A stretch of DNA of 64,000 bases from Rhodoferax sp. GTDB taxonomy: Bacteria; Pseudomonadota; Gammaproteobacteria; Burkholderiales; Burkholderiaceae_C. Where the stretch lies: the NCBI RefSeq assembly GCF_030697375.1, contig NZ_JAUYQD010000009.1:98756-162755 (forward strand), in the 5' to 3' direction. The notes beneath the pieces are model-generated. The model was not told where the DNA came from. It searched no databases and saw nothing but the letters and a program-made list of their open reading frames with translations. Both the position numbers and the translations under genes were made by a program. Shown here piece by piece: positions 47,702 through 56,359 of this stretch. Each line of letters starts with the position of its first letter. Position 1 is the stretch's first letter.

Positions 47702-50395
47702 TCACCTGGGGTTATCGCCCTGCGGTGCGCACGCCCCTGGGTGCGGTGGGGGGGCGTTCAGGAATTGCGCGAACTCGGGCAGCGGCAGCGGGCGGCTGTA
47801 CAGATAGCCCTGGTAGGCATGGCAGCCCTGGCCTGCCAGGTAGTCTCTTTGCCCCGGCGTTTCCACGCCTTCGGCGATGACCGCCAGGCCCAGGCTCTGC
47901 GCCAAGGCGATGATCATCTTGGCAATGGCCGCATCGTCGGGGTCCGTCAGGATGTCCTTGATGAAACTCTGGTCGATTTTCAGTTGGTCCAGCGGCAAGC
48001 GTTTCAGGTAGGACAGCGACGAGTAACCGGTGCCGAAATCGTCGAGCGAGAAGCCGACCCCCTGGGCCTTGAGCGCCGCCATCTTGGCGATGATGTCCTC
48101 CACATCATTGACCAGTAGGCTCTCGGTCAGCTCCAGTTTGAGGCGCGCGGGGTTGGCTTGGGTCTGGTGGAGCATCGCCAGAACCTGCTTGACAAACTCC
48201 GGTTCGCGAAACTCCTGGGCGCTGACGTTCACCGCGAGGGTGAGGTGGGCCATGTCCGGCTGGCTGGCCCACAGCGCCAATTGCGCGCAGGCGGTTTCCA
48301 GCACCCATTTGCCCAGCGCCAGGATCAATCCCGTTTCTTCCGCCAGGGGAATGAATTCGCACGGGGGCACCAGGCCGCGCCGGGGGTGTTGCCAGCGCAC
48401 CAGCACTTCGGCTCCGGTGACGCGTCCCCCCTCCAGCACCTGGGCTTGGTAGTGCAGCAGGAACTGGCGCTCTTCGATGGCTTGGCGCAGGTCCGCCTCC
48501 AGCGCGGCCCGGGCCATCACGGCGGCCTCCAATTCGGGGTCGAAGAAATGCAGCGCGTTGCGCCCCATGCCCTTGGCCTTGTACATGGCAAGGTCAACCT
48601 GCTTGATCAGGTCCTCCACGGTGGCCAGGTCACGTCCGAACAAGGTGGCGCCTATGCTGGGCGTGCCGTGGTAGCTCACCTCATTGAGCTGGTAGATCCG
48701 ATTGAGCGCCGCCAGAATTTTCTCCCCCACGGCTTCGGTCTGGACGGCGGCGTCTTGCGCACTCACGCCCAGGCCCGTCAACATCACCACAAATTCATCG
48801 CCGCCAAAGCGCGCCACGGTATCCACCGCACGCACACACCGGGTCAAGCGCTGCGCCACCTGTTGCAGCAGCAGGTCACCCATGCCATGGCCCAGGGTGT
48901 CGTTCAAGGTCTTGAAATTGTCGAGGTCAATGAACAAAAGCGCGCTATAGCTGTTGCTGCGGATATTGGTGGCCATGGTCTGCTTCAAACGGTCCAGCAG
49001 CAGCGTGCGGTTGGGCAAACCCGTCAGTTGGTCATAAAAAGCCAGCTCTTCGATCCGCTCATCGGCCTTCTTGCGCTCCGTGATGTTGCGGCCGGTGCCG
49101 TGGTAGCCGGTGAAATGGCCGGCTTCGTCGAACAGGGGGTCGCCACTGATGCTGTACCAGCGCACCTCGCCGTATTCGCCGGTAATGTCATATTCAAGAT
49201 GGCGAAAGGGCAGATGGGCCTCCAGGGTGGCGCGGTGGGCGGCCCATTGCTCGGGCGACAGACGGATGTCGAGTTCCCAGCGGGTTTTTCCCAGCGACTT
49301 GGCAAGGGTCGTGAAGCCGCTGGAAAAGGCCCCGGAAAAGTCGGTGAACCGGAACTGCGCGTCTTGCTCCCAGAACCAGTCGGACGAGATCATCGACAGC
49401 GACTGGAAACGCTGCTCGTTCGCTTTGAGCGCCTCTTGCGCCTGCTTGCGGTCGGTGATGTCCTGCGTAATGCCCACGACGTTCACCACGTGGCCATCCG
49501 CCGCGCGGCCCATTTCAGCCTTTTGCCGGACCCAGCGAACCCCACCGCCCACCAGGATGCGGTGCTCGTGGTCAAGGTCGCCCCGCTTGAGCGCCTCGCG
49601 CCAGGCGCTTGCCACCGCGTCCCGGTCCTGGGGATGGACACGTCCCAGGTAGGCCGCATGGCTTTCACTGGCGCCCTCCGGCAGACCGAGGATGCGGCAG
49701 GCCTCCGCGGACAAACGCACCGTGCTGGAGCCGACCTCGTACCCCCAGCTCCCGACTTTGGCAACCGCCTGGGCCCGCTGGAGTTCCGTTTTGCTGGCCT
49801 CCAGATCCTGGCCAATGCTGCGCAGTTGCTCCAGCCGCTTTTGGTAAGCGCGCACCAGAAAGACGATCAGACCGCCCGACAGGACCGCGACGATGAGTTG
49901 CACCACCGCATGCATCGTCGCCACACTGGGCACCGGCGTGGGCAGCAGCCCCCATGACTCGGCAAAAAACAGCGCAGCGGTGGCCAGCACGGTCATGGCG
50001 CTCACGACCAGCGCCTGGCGCGAACCGATCAGCCAGCCCATCATGAAAATGATGACCGGGTAAGCGACGACGATGGGCGCACGCACGCCGTTGGTGATGA
50101 CAGCGATGGCCGTGATGGCCGTCCACACCCCATAGGACAGCACCTTGACCGTGGCGGAAATTTTGCCGTGCGCCAAAAGCCACCAGCCTGCCATGGCCAG
50201 TGCAAACATCAGCACCGGCCCCACCATGCGGATGCCCTGATCGGGGGCCACCATGCGCAATGTGACCCCAGAGACAGCGGCGCCTGCCAACATGGTGGCA
50301 ATGGTGAATTGGAGAAAAACCAGCGAAGCGTCCCAGGCGTCTGGGCCATCGACCTCATCGCCGGGGCGCGGCAGCGGTTCGTACTGGTGTGTCAT
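47702..50395 (-). CDS. Membrane GGDEF-EAL c-di-GMP signalling protein with PAS domains
   Basis: This 897-residue protein has six membrane helices in about 27-205 and a coiled linker. Two PAS-type domains follow (about 225-335 and 345-460, each ending in an N-x-T-D/E-R-K-type motif). Then come GGDEF (about 475-640, with intact ARFGGDEF) and EAL (about 650-895). The EAL signature reads EVLVRW, which fits the ExLxR consensus, and DDFGTGYSS is intact. Both c-di-GMP synthesis and hydrolysis are therefore possible. ATG 50395 is used; ATG 50422 is an alternative. It is flanked by repeat D upstream. Confidence 0.93.
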   Translation of the reverse strand: MTHQYEPLPRPGDEVDGPDAWDASLVFLQFTIATMLAGAAVSGVTLRMVAPDQGIRMVGPVLMFALAMAGWWLLAHGKISATVKVLSYGVWTAITAIAVITNGVRAPIVVAYPVIIFMMGWLIGSRQALVVSAMTVLATAALFFAESWGLLPTPVPSVATMHAVVQLIVAVLSGGLIVFLVRAYQKRLEQLRSIGQDLEASKTELQRAQAVAKVGSWGYEVGSSTVRLSAEACRILGLPEGASESHAAYLGRVHPQDRDAVASAWREALKRGDLDHEHRILVGGGVRWVRQKAEMGRAADGHVVNVVGITQDITDRKQAQEALKANEQRFQSLSMISSDWFWEQDAQFRFTDFSGAFSSGFTTLAKSLGKTRWELDIRLSPEQWAAHRATLEAHLPFRHLEYDITGEYGEVRWYSISGDPLFDEAGHFTGYHGTGRNITERKKADERIEELAFYDQLTGLPNRTLLLDRLKQTMATNIRSNSYSALLFIDLDNFKTLNDTLGHGMGDLLLQQVAQRLTRCVRAVDTVARFGGDEFVVMLTGLGVSAQDAAVQTEAVGEKILAALNRIYQLNEVSYHGTPSIGATLFGRDLATVEDLIKQVDLAMYKAKGMGRNALHFFDPELEAAVMARAALEADLRQAIEERQFLLHYQAQVLEGGRVTGAEVLVRWQHPRRGLVPPCEFIPLAEETGLILALGKWVLETACAQLALWASQPDMAHLTLAVNVSAQEFREPEFVKQVLAMLHQTQANPARLKLELTESLLVNDVEDIIAKMAALKAQGVGFSLDDFGTGYSSLSYLKRLPLDQLKIDQSFIKDILTDPDDAAIAKMIIALAQSLGLAVIAEGVETPGQRDYLAGQGCHAYQGYLYSRPLPLPEFAQFLNAPPPHPGACAPQGDNPR

Positions 50396-50485
50396 ACAGG
50401 AAGCCACTCTAGCACTTCGCATGGCGCACGAAAAGGGATTTCACCACGACCGGACCCTGCGCGCGGCCGTGCGCCATGCACCATG

Positions 50486-50543
50486 TTACAAGCCTTTCAG
50501 GCACGCCCCTATTGCGTAAGCAGCTATCAAAATGCTAGCAAAC
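50486..50543 (-). repeat. 58-bp interspersed repeat, copy D
   Basis: On the minus strand this reads GTTTGCTAGC, ATTTTGATAGCTGCTTACGC, AATAGGGGCG, TGCCTGAAAG and GCTTGTAA. The first half matches copies E-H closely; the second half is more diverged. Its opening bases supply the last two codons and the TAG stop of the D-lactate dehydrogenase gene. Confidence 0.75.
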
Positions 50544-53315
50544 AAACGACACATCCTCCCGGCTGCACTCCTCCAGCAGGTAGGCAATCGACCGGTAGGG
50601 GCGCCCGGTCTCGGAGGTGAGGCCGATTTCGCAGGTGCGGTTGGTGGACACCCCTTCGCAGCAGGTCTTGGGCAGCGCGTCGTGCACCTTGCGCAGCGCG
50701 TGGGCGTTGAGTTCGGGCACCACAAAACCCCGGTCGCCGCCAAAGCCGCAGCAAGTCACGCCCGTGGGCTCGACCACTTGTTCGACACAGGCGTTCAGCA
50801 CCCGGCGCAGCTTGGCATCCGACGCGGTGCGGCGCACGCTGCAGTTGATGTGCAGGGCGATGGGGCCGGGCTTTTTGACCAGGCGCAGGCGCGGCAACAG
50901 CGCGTCGTGCGCGAACTCGTGAAAATCCAGCAGCGTCAAGCGGCCCGCCAGGTGCTTTTGCATACGCACCGAGCAGGTGCTGGCGTCCATGATGACGGGG
51001 TAGTGGCCGCCCTGTCCATCGTCCGCTGCCTTCAATAAGGCGTGCAACACCGCATCGGACATGGCATCGGCCTCGTCGGCCATGCCCTTGCTGGCCAGCA
51101 TCTGGCCGCAGCAGAGTTTGTCAAAACCTTCTGGCAGACGCGGCGCGTAACCGGCGCGGGTGAGCAGCTCCATGATGACCTCGGGCAGCGTCGCTTCATC
51201 GGCCGTGTTGGCGCCAAAGATGCGCCCGCCACAGGCCGGGAAATACACCACCGGGTCGCCGGCACCCTGGTACTCGGCGGGCAACTTGCCGGCCTGGGGC
51301 ATGCCGCGCTTCCAGGCGCCGCCCGACAAACGGCCCACCAGGCCCTCGCCCAGCACGCTGGATGCGGCGTGGCCCATGCTGAGGCCCACGCGCGAGGCGG
51401 TGGCCACTTTGCCGAAGTTGCCCACCGTCCATTGCCCTACTTTGTGCGATGCGCTGCCCAGGCCACGCCCACGCAGGCGGCGGGTCAGTTCACCGGTGTC
51501 GATGCCCACCGGGCAGGCGGTGGAGCACAGGCCGCACCCGGCGCAGGTGTCCAGCCCGAAGTAGGCAAAGTCGGCTTCCACATCGCCCCCCGGCTCGCCC
51601 ACCGCGGCGCGGCGCGACAGCTCGCGCCAACTGACGATGCGCTGGCGCGGCGAAAGGGTGAGCCGGTGCGAAGGGCACAGCGGCTCGCAAAAGCCGCACT
51701 CGATGCAGCGGTCCACAATGTCCTCGGCCGCCGGCATGGGCTTGAGGTTTTTCAGGTGCGCTTGCGGGTCGTCGTTGAGCACCACACCGGGGTTGAGCAG
51801 GTGGTGGGGGTCCAGCAGTTGCTTGATGCTGCGCATCAGGTCGGTGGCCTGTTTGCCCCACTCTTTCTCGACAAAAGGCGCCATGTTGCGGCCAGTGCCG
51901 TGTTCGGCCTTGAGCGAGCCGTCGTATTGGTCCACCACCAGGTCGCAGATGTCGTCCATGAAGCGGGCGTAGCGCTCTACCTCCGTCGCAATGGAGAAAT
52001 CCTGGGTGAAGACAAAGTGCAGATTGCCTTCCAGCGCGTGGCCGAAGATGATGCCCTCGCTATAGCCGTGCTTGCGCAGCAGGGCCTGCAGGTCCAGCGT
52101 GGCCGCCGCCAGCGATTCCACCGGAAAGGCCACGTCCTCGATGATGACGGTGGTGCCCGCGCGGCGCATGGCGCCCACCGAGGGGAAGGTGCCTTTGCGC
52201 ACTTTCCAGTACATCTCGCAGGTAGCGGGGTCGGTGGAAAACGCGGGGGCTTGCACCGTGGCAATGCCGGCCAGCGCGCCCACCGCAGCGTCCATGCGCA
52301 ACTGCAGCGCGATGGCGGTTTCGGCCCGCACTTCAATCAACAGGGCCGCCGCATCGTCGCCCAGCGTGCGCATCACCGGGGGCAAGCCGGGCTTGTTTTC
52401 CACCGAGCGCAGGGCCGGGCGGTCCAGCAGCTCCACGGCCGAAACGGGTTCATTTTTCAGGCGGATGACGGCCTGGCAGGCGCTCTCAATCGTGGGGAAA
52501 AACACCAGCGCGCTGGCCTTGAACGGGTCTTCCACCACGGTGCGGTAGGTGATGCGCGAGATAAAGCCCAGCGTGCCCTCCGAGCCAATCATCAGGTGGG
52601 CCAGGATGTCGATCGGGTCTGTATAGTCCACCAGCGCGTTGAGGCTGTAGCCGGTGGTGTTCTTGATTTTGTATTTGTGGCGGATGCGTGCGGCCAGCGC
52701 TTCATCGGCGCGGGTGGCGGCGCCCAGGGCGGCCAGCGCATCGACCAGGGGCGCGTGGGTTTGGCGAAAGCGCGCCACGCTGAACGAATCTTCGGTGTCC
52801 AGCACCGCCCCATCGGCCAGCACCACACGCAGGCCGGCCAGGGTGCGGTAGCTGTTTTGCGCCGTGCCGCAGCACATGCCGGATGCGTTGTTGGCGGCAA
52901 TGCCGCCGATCTTGCAGGCGTTGATGGAGGCCGGGTCGGGCCCGATCTTGCGCCCGAAGGGGGCCAGGCGGTAGTTCACCTCGCCGCCGATGATGCCGGG
53001 GCCCACGCGCACCGTGGCCGCGTCGGGGCTGATCTCGCAGGTGGCAAAACTCTCGCCAATCAGGGCCAGCACGCTGTCGGTGACGGCCTGGCCCGACAGG
53101 CTGGTGCCAGCGGCGCGAAAGGTCACCGGGCGGCCATGGGCCGCCGCGGCCTGCAGCAGGGCCTGCACCTCCTCTTCGGACTCGACCACCGCCACCACCT
53201 CGGGCGTGAGGCGGTAGAAGCTGGCATCGGTGCCGTAGGCCAGGCGGCGCAGGTTGTCGGTGATGACCTGGCGCTCGGGCAGCACGCGGGCAATGGCTTG
53301 GACCAGGGGGGTCAT
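50535..53315 (-). CDS. FAD/Fe-S D-lactate dehydrogenase (Dld-II type)
   Basis: This is a 926-residue fusion: an N-terminal FAD-binding PCMH domain (about 30-260, VTFRAAGTSLSGQAVTDSVL), an FAD-oxidase C-terminal domain (to about 560, with EHGTGRNMAPF), two [4Fe-4S] motifs (CIECGFCEPLCP and CAGCGLCSTACP, about 625-690), and a cysteine-rich CCG domain at the end (GFDKLCCGQML, GVTCCGFGGDRGF). This layout is that of D-lactate dehydrogenases that pass electrons to the quinone pool. ATG 53315 overlaps the lutB TGA. The stop lies in repeat copy D. Confidence 0.9.
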   Translation of the reverse strand: MTPLVQAIARVLPERQVITDNLRRLAYGTDASFYRLTPEVVAVVESEEEVQALLQAAAAHGRPVTFRAAGTSLSGQAVTDSVLALIGESFATCEISPDAATVRVGPGIIGGEVNYRLAPFGRKIGPDPASINACKIGGIAANNASGMCCGTAQNSYRTLAGLRVVLADGAVLDTEDSFSVARFRQTHAPLVDALAALGAATRADEALAARIRHKYKIKNTTGYSLNALVDYTDPIDILAHLMIGSEGTLGFISRITYRTVVEDPFKASALVFFPTIESACQAVIRLKNEPVSAVELLDRPALRSVENKPGLPPVMRTLGDDAAALLIEVRAETAIALQLRMDAAVGALAGIATVQAPAFSTDPATCEMYWKVRKGTFPSVGAMRRAGTTVIIEDVAFPVESLAAATLDLQALLRKHGYSEGIIFGHALEGNLHFVFTQDFSIATEVERYARFMDDICDLVVDQYDGSLKAEHGTGRNMAPFVEKEWGKQATDLMRSIKQLLDPHHLLNPGVVLNDDPQAHLKNLKPMPAAEDIVDRCIECGFCEPLCPSHRLTLSPRQRIVSWRELSRRAAVGEPGGDVEADFAYFGLDTCAGCGLCSTACPVGIDTGELTRRLRGRGLGSASHKVGQWTVGNFGKVATASRVGLSMGHAASSVLGEGLVGRLSGGAWKRGMPQAGKLPAEYQGAGDPVVYFPACGGRIFGANTADEATLPEVIMELLTRAGYAPRLPEGFDKLCCGQMLASKGMADEADAMSDAVLHALLKAADDGQGGHYPVIMDASTCSVRMQKHLAGRLTLLDFHEFAHDALLPRLRLVKKPGPIALHINCSVRRTASDAKLRRVLNACVEQVVEPTGVTCCGFGGDRGFVVPELNAHALRKVHDALPKTCCEGVSTNRTCEIGLTSETGRPYRSIAYLLEECSREDVSFVC

Positions 53316-54745
53316 TGGTTTCTCTCTTTCAGCAGGTCGCGCAGACGCTTGGGCGCGGGAATCAGGGGGGTGCGGCTGCGGGTCCAGGCGCCTTGTTCGG
53401 TGGGCGACAGGGCGCGGCCCCGGCTCATGAACCAGGAGGTCAGGCGGTACAGCCCCAGGCGGCTGTAAATCAGCGACCAGAAGCGCCAGACCAGGCTGAT
53501 GAGCGGGGTGCGGGCCGCGCCGCTGCCGCGCAGGGTGGCCTCGGCGCTGTCCGGGCGGGCCTGGGCCTCGTTGCGCAGGCGCACCAGCAGGTCGGGGATC
53601 GGGATTTTGACCGGGCACACCTCCGCGCAGGCCCCACACAGCGTGGAGGCAAAGGCCAGCGGGTAGGTGGACTCCAGCCCCAGCAGGTGGGGCGAGATGA
53701 TGGCGCCAATGGGGCCGGGATAGGTCGTGCCATAGGCGTGGCCGCCAATGCGGGCGTACACCGGGCAGTGGTTCATGCAGGCGCCGCAGCGGATGCACTG
53801 CAGCGTGGCGCGCAACTGTTCGTCGGCATAGGCCTGGGTGCGGCCGTTGTCCAGCAGGATCAGGTGCACCTCTTCGGGGCCGTCTTTCTCGTCCGCCTTG
53901 CGCGGGCCGCTGATCAGGTTGACATAGGTGGTGATCGGCTGGCCGGTGGCCGAGCGCGTCAGCAGGCTCAACAGCGGCGGCACATGCTCCAGCTTTTGCA
54001 CCACCTTTTCAATGCCGGTGATGGCGATGTGCACACGCGGCACGGTGGTGCACATGCGCCCGTTGCCTTCGTTCTCGATCAGGCACAGCGAGCCGGTTTC
54101 TGCCACCGCAAAATTCACCCCCGACAGGCCGATGTCGGCCTGGGCAAACTTGCGGCGCAGCACCTGGCGGCCGATCTGGATTAGGGCGTCCACGTCTTCG
54201 GTGTAATCCACCCCCGGAATCTTGTCGGCAAAGAGCTTGGCAATTTCCTGCTTGGTCTTGTGGATGGCCGGCATGATGATGTGCGAGGGTTTTTCATCCG
54301 CCAGCTGCACGATGTACTCGCCCATGTCGGACTCAAAGGCCTCGATGCCCGCCGCTTCCATGGCGTGGTTGAACTCGATCTCCTCGCTCACCATGGACTT
54401 GCCCTTGATGATGCGCTGGGCCTCCACCCGCCGTGCAATGCCCAGCGCAATGGCGTTGGCGTCCACGGCGTTTTGCGCCCAGTGCACCTGCACCCCGTTG
54501 GCGCGCAGATTGGTCTCCAGTTGTTCCAGCAACTGCGGCAAATGGGCCAGGCTGTAGCGGCGGATATTGGCGCCGAGTTCGCGCAGGCTGGCCAGCTCGT
54601 CCTGGTCCGGGAACTGGGCGCTGCGTTTGGCCTGCAAAAAGTCCATGGCGCCGCGAAAGTTCTTGCGCTGCCCCGGGTCGTTGAGCACGCCCCGGCTGCG
54701 CGCCTTGAAGTCCTCGGCCGGGTGGATGCGAATGACCGGGCTCAT
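53312..54745 (-). CDS. lutB: LutB-like lactate utilisation iron-sulphur protein
   Basis: This 477-residue subunit of the LutABC L-lactate oxidation complex has an N-terminal LUD domain (about 60-290, VMSEEIEFN, AETGSLCLIENEGN). Two [4Fe-4S] motifs follow: CIRCGACMNHCPVYARIGG near 318-336 and CGACAEVCPVKIPIPD near 368-383. A helical C-terminal tail completes it. Its ATG overlaps the lutC stop and its stop overlaps the dehydrogenase start, so all four genes are translationally linked. Confidence 0.93.
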   Translation of the reverse strand: MSPVIRIHPAEDFKARSRGVLNDPGQRKNFRGAMDFLQAKRSAQFPDQDELASLRELGANIRRYSLAHLPQLLEQLETNLRANGVQVHWAQNAVDANAIALGIARRVEAQRIIKGKSMVSEEIEFNHAMEAAGIEAFESDMGEYIVQLADEKPSHIIMPAIHKTKQEIAKLFADKIPGVDYTEDVDALIQIGRQVLRRKFAQADIGLSGVNFAVAETGSLCLIENEGNGRMCTTVPRVHIAITGIEKVVQKLEHVPPLLSLLTRSATGQPITTYVNLISGPRKADEKDGPEEVHLILLDNGRTQAYADEQLRATLQCIRCGACMNHCPVYARIGGHAYGTTYPGPIGAIISPHLLGLESTYPLAFASTLCGACAEVCPVKIPIPDLLVRLRNEAQARPDSAEATLRGSGAARTPLISLVWRFWSLIYSRLGLYRLTSWFMSRGRALSPTEQGAWTRSRTPLIPAPKRLRDLLKERNQ

Positions 54746-55416
54746 GCGGCGGCTCCTGGGGCGTGGCGCAGCAGCACCACCAGTTCACGCGGGCCGTGCG
54801 CGCCATAGGCCAGGGTCTGCTGGATATCGGCTGTTTTGGACGGGCCGCTGATCAGGAGCGCGTTGGTCGGCAGCCCCTGCGCCCAGCCTTCCGCGCGCAT
54901 GGCGGAGTGAAAATCGGCGTGGATGGTTGCCACGTCCAGCAGCACAAAATGCACCGGTGGCACCAGCGACATGGTGCGCGGCTCGGCGGCGCTGGGCCAC
55001 AGCACCAGGCTGCCGGTTTCGGCAATGGCGCTGCGCGCCAGCGTCAGCGAGGCGTCGATGTCGTCAAACAGGGCGTCGCTCCAGGTGTCGATGGCTTGGG
55101 CATAGCGCACCAGTTGCAGCCCCTGCGGCTGGCTTGCCTCCAGCACGGCACCGTGCGCGGTGCGGTCGCCAATCAGCAGCGTGCGCAGGCCCTTGGCCGC
55201 TGCCAGGCGAGCCAACAAGGCGGGCCAATCGGCCTCGGTGGTGTCATGCACCTCAGTGTGCACGGCTTCCAGCGCGCTGCGCAAGCGGCGGATGCGCTGC
55301 GGCAGGTCTTCCTGGCGCTGGCGTGCGGCATACCAACCACCCACATCGGGCAGGGGCACCGGCGTGGTGATGGAGGTGGCGCGCAAGCGGCCCAGGATAC
55401 TTTCGCGGGCGCTCAC
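54742..55416 (-). CDS. lutC: LutC-like lactate utilisation protein
   Basis: This 224-residue LUD-domain protein lacks iron-sulphur motifs. SARESILGRLRA is the typical LutC opening. Later ASLTLARSAIAETGSLVLWPS and TNALLISGPSKTADIQQTLAYGAHGPREL match the family. The start is GTG at 55416, whose bases overlap the lutA TGA (GTGA). The C-terminus ends at the lutB ATG. It probably contributes to the LutABC complex for lactate oxidation. Confidence 0.9.
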   Translation of the reverse strand: MSARESILGRLRATSITTPVPLPDVGGWYAARQRQEDLPQRIRRLRSALEAVHTEVHDTTEADWPALLARLAAAKGLRTLLIGDRTAHGAVLEASQPQGLQLVRYAQAIDTWSDALFDDIDASLTLARSAIAETGSLVLWPSAAEPRTMSLVPPVHFVLLDVATIHADFHSAMRAEGWAQGLPTNALLISGPSKTADIQQTLAYGAHGPRELVVLLRHAPGAAA

Positions 55417-56225
55417 GATGCGGCTCCCGTGGTGCGGCGCCAGAGGAAGCTGGCGATGTGCTCCCCCGGCAGCGACGGTGTGCTGCGCCCCGCCACCTCG
55501 TCCTGCTTGGCGGCGCGCCCGGTGATGTTGAACAGGCAACCGCAGTCGGCGCTGACCACGCTTTGAGCGCCGCTGTCTTGGATGCTGGCCACTTTGTCGC
55601 TGACGATGGCCTCCGAGATATCGGGGTAACGGATGGCAAAGGTGCCACCAAAACCGCAGCATTCGTCGATGCGCGCCTGTTGCGCCACCTGGACTTGCCC
55701 CAGGCTGTCCAGCAAGGCGGCGCTGGTTTCGTGGGAGCCCATCTGGCGGCGCGCATGGCAGGAGGTGTGCAGCGCCACGGTGCAGGCCGTGCCCTGGTCG
55801 GGGTGATTGAAATTCACCACATGCACCAAAAACTCGGTCAGCTCATACACCCGCGCGGCCAGGTCCTTGGCCTGGGCGTGCAACACGGGGTCGTCGGCAA
55901 ACAGCTGCGGGTAGTGGTGACGGAGCATGCCACCGCAGGAGCCCGAAGGCACCACCACGGGCCAGGGCTGGGCAAACAACTGCAGTTGCTGCAGCGCCAC
56001 GGCATGGGCCTCCTCGGGGTAGCCACTGCTGTAGGCCGGTTGCCCGCAGCAGGTCTGCGCCTGCGGAAAATGCACGGTAATGCCCTCACGCTCCAGCAGG
56101 CGCACCGTGTCCAGCCCCGCCTGGGGGGCGAACTGGTCCACCAGGCAGGTGGCAAAAAGGTAGACGTCTTGGGGCCGCTGCGGGTAAGGTCGGGCCAAGT
56201 CGGCGCGTGGGGTGTCGGACGACAT
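55413..56225 (-). CDS. lutA: LutA-like lactate utilisation protein
   Basis: This 270-residue protein is made of two cysteine-rich CCG domains that bind an iron-sulphur cluster: TCCGQPAYSSGY with GSCGGMLRHHYP in the first, and HTSCHARRQMG with ECCGFGGTFAIRY in the second. VYLFATCLVDQF is the family N-terminus. AGGAG lies 6 nt before the ATG at 56225, which is therefore preferred to the ATG at 56240. It is the first gene of lutA-lutC-lutB-dld. Repeat E lies 76 bp upstream. Confidence 0.92.
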   Translation of the reverse strand: MSSDTPRADLARPYPQRPQDVYLFATCLVDQFAPQAGLDTVRLLEREGITVHFPQAQTCCGQPAYSSGYPEEAHAVALQQLQLFAQPWPVVVPSGSCGGMLRHHYPQLFADDPVLHAQAKDLAARVYELTEFLVHVVNFNHPDQGTACTVALHTSCHARRQMGSHETSAALLDSLGQVQVAQQARIDECCGFGGTFAIRYPDISEAIVSDKVASIQDSGAQSVVSADCGCLFNITGRAAKQDEVAGRSTPSLPGEHIASFLWRRTTGAAS

Positions 56226-56301
56226 GATCACTCCTGTCATAGGTGCTAATTGAAAATCTTCTCTGGGTCGGGCGCATGGCTCGCGCACGGTAGCAAACCA
56301 C

Positions 56302-56359
56302 TTTTGCTATCGTTTTAATAGCTGCTTACGCAGGTTCTATAAGGGCTGGAGCTTGAAAC
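56302..56359 (+). repeat. 58-bp interspersed repeat, copy E
   Basis: This reads TTTTGCTATC, GTTTTAATAGCTGCTTACGC, AGGTTCTATA, AGGGCTGGAG and CTTGAAAC. It overlaps the 3' end of the chemoreceptor gene in antisense orientation, encoding its last six or so residues and its stop, and it lies upstream of lutA. Confidence 0.78.

Noticed and set aside
47702..50395. EVL in place of EAL suggesting an inactive phosphodiesterase
   Set aside because: The family consensus is ExLxR, and EVLVR satisfies it. Other motifs such as DDFGTGYSS are intact.
53316..53798. In-frame upstream extension of the D-lactate dehydrogenase frame
   Set aside because: It lies wholly over lutB in another frame and encodes a Pro/Arg/His-rich shadow sequence. 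The family start MTPLVQ at 53315 overlaps the lutB stop.
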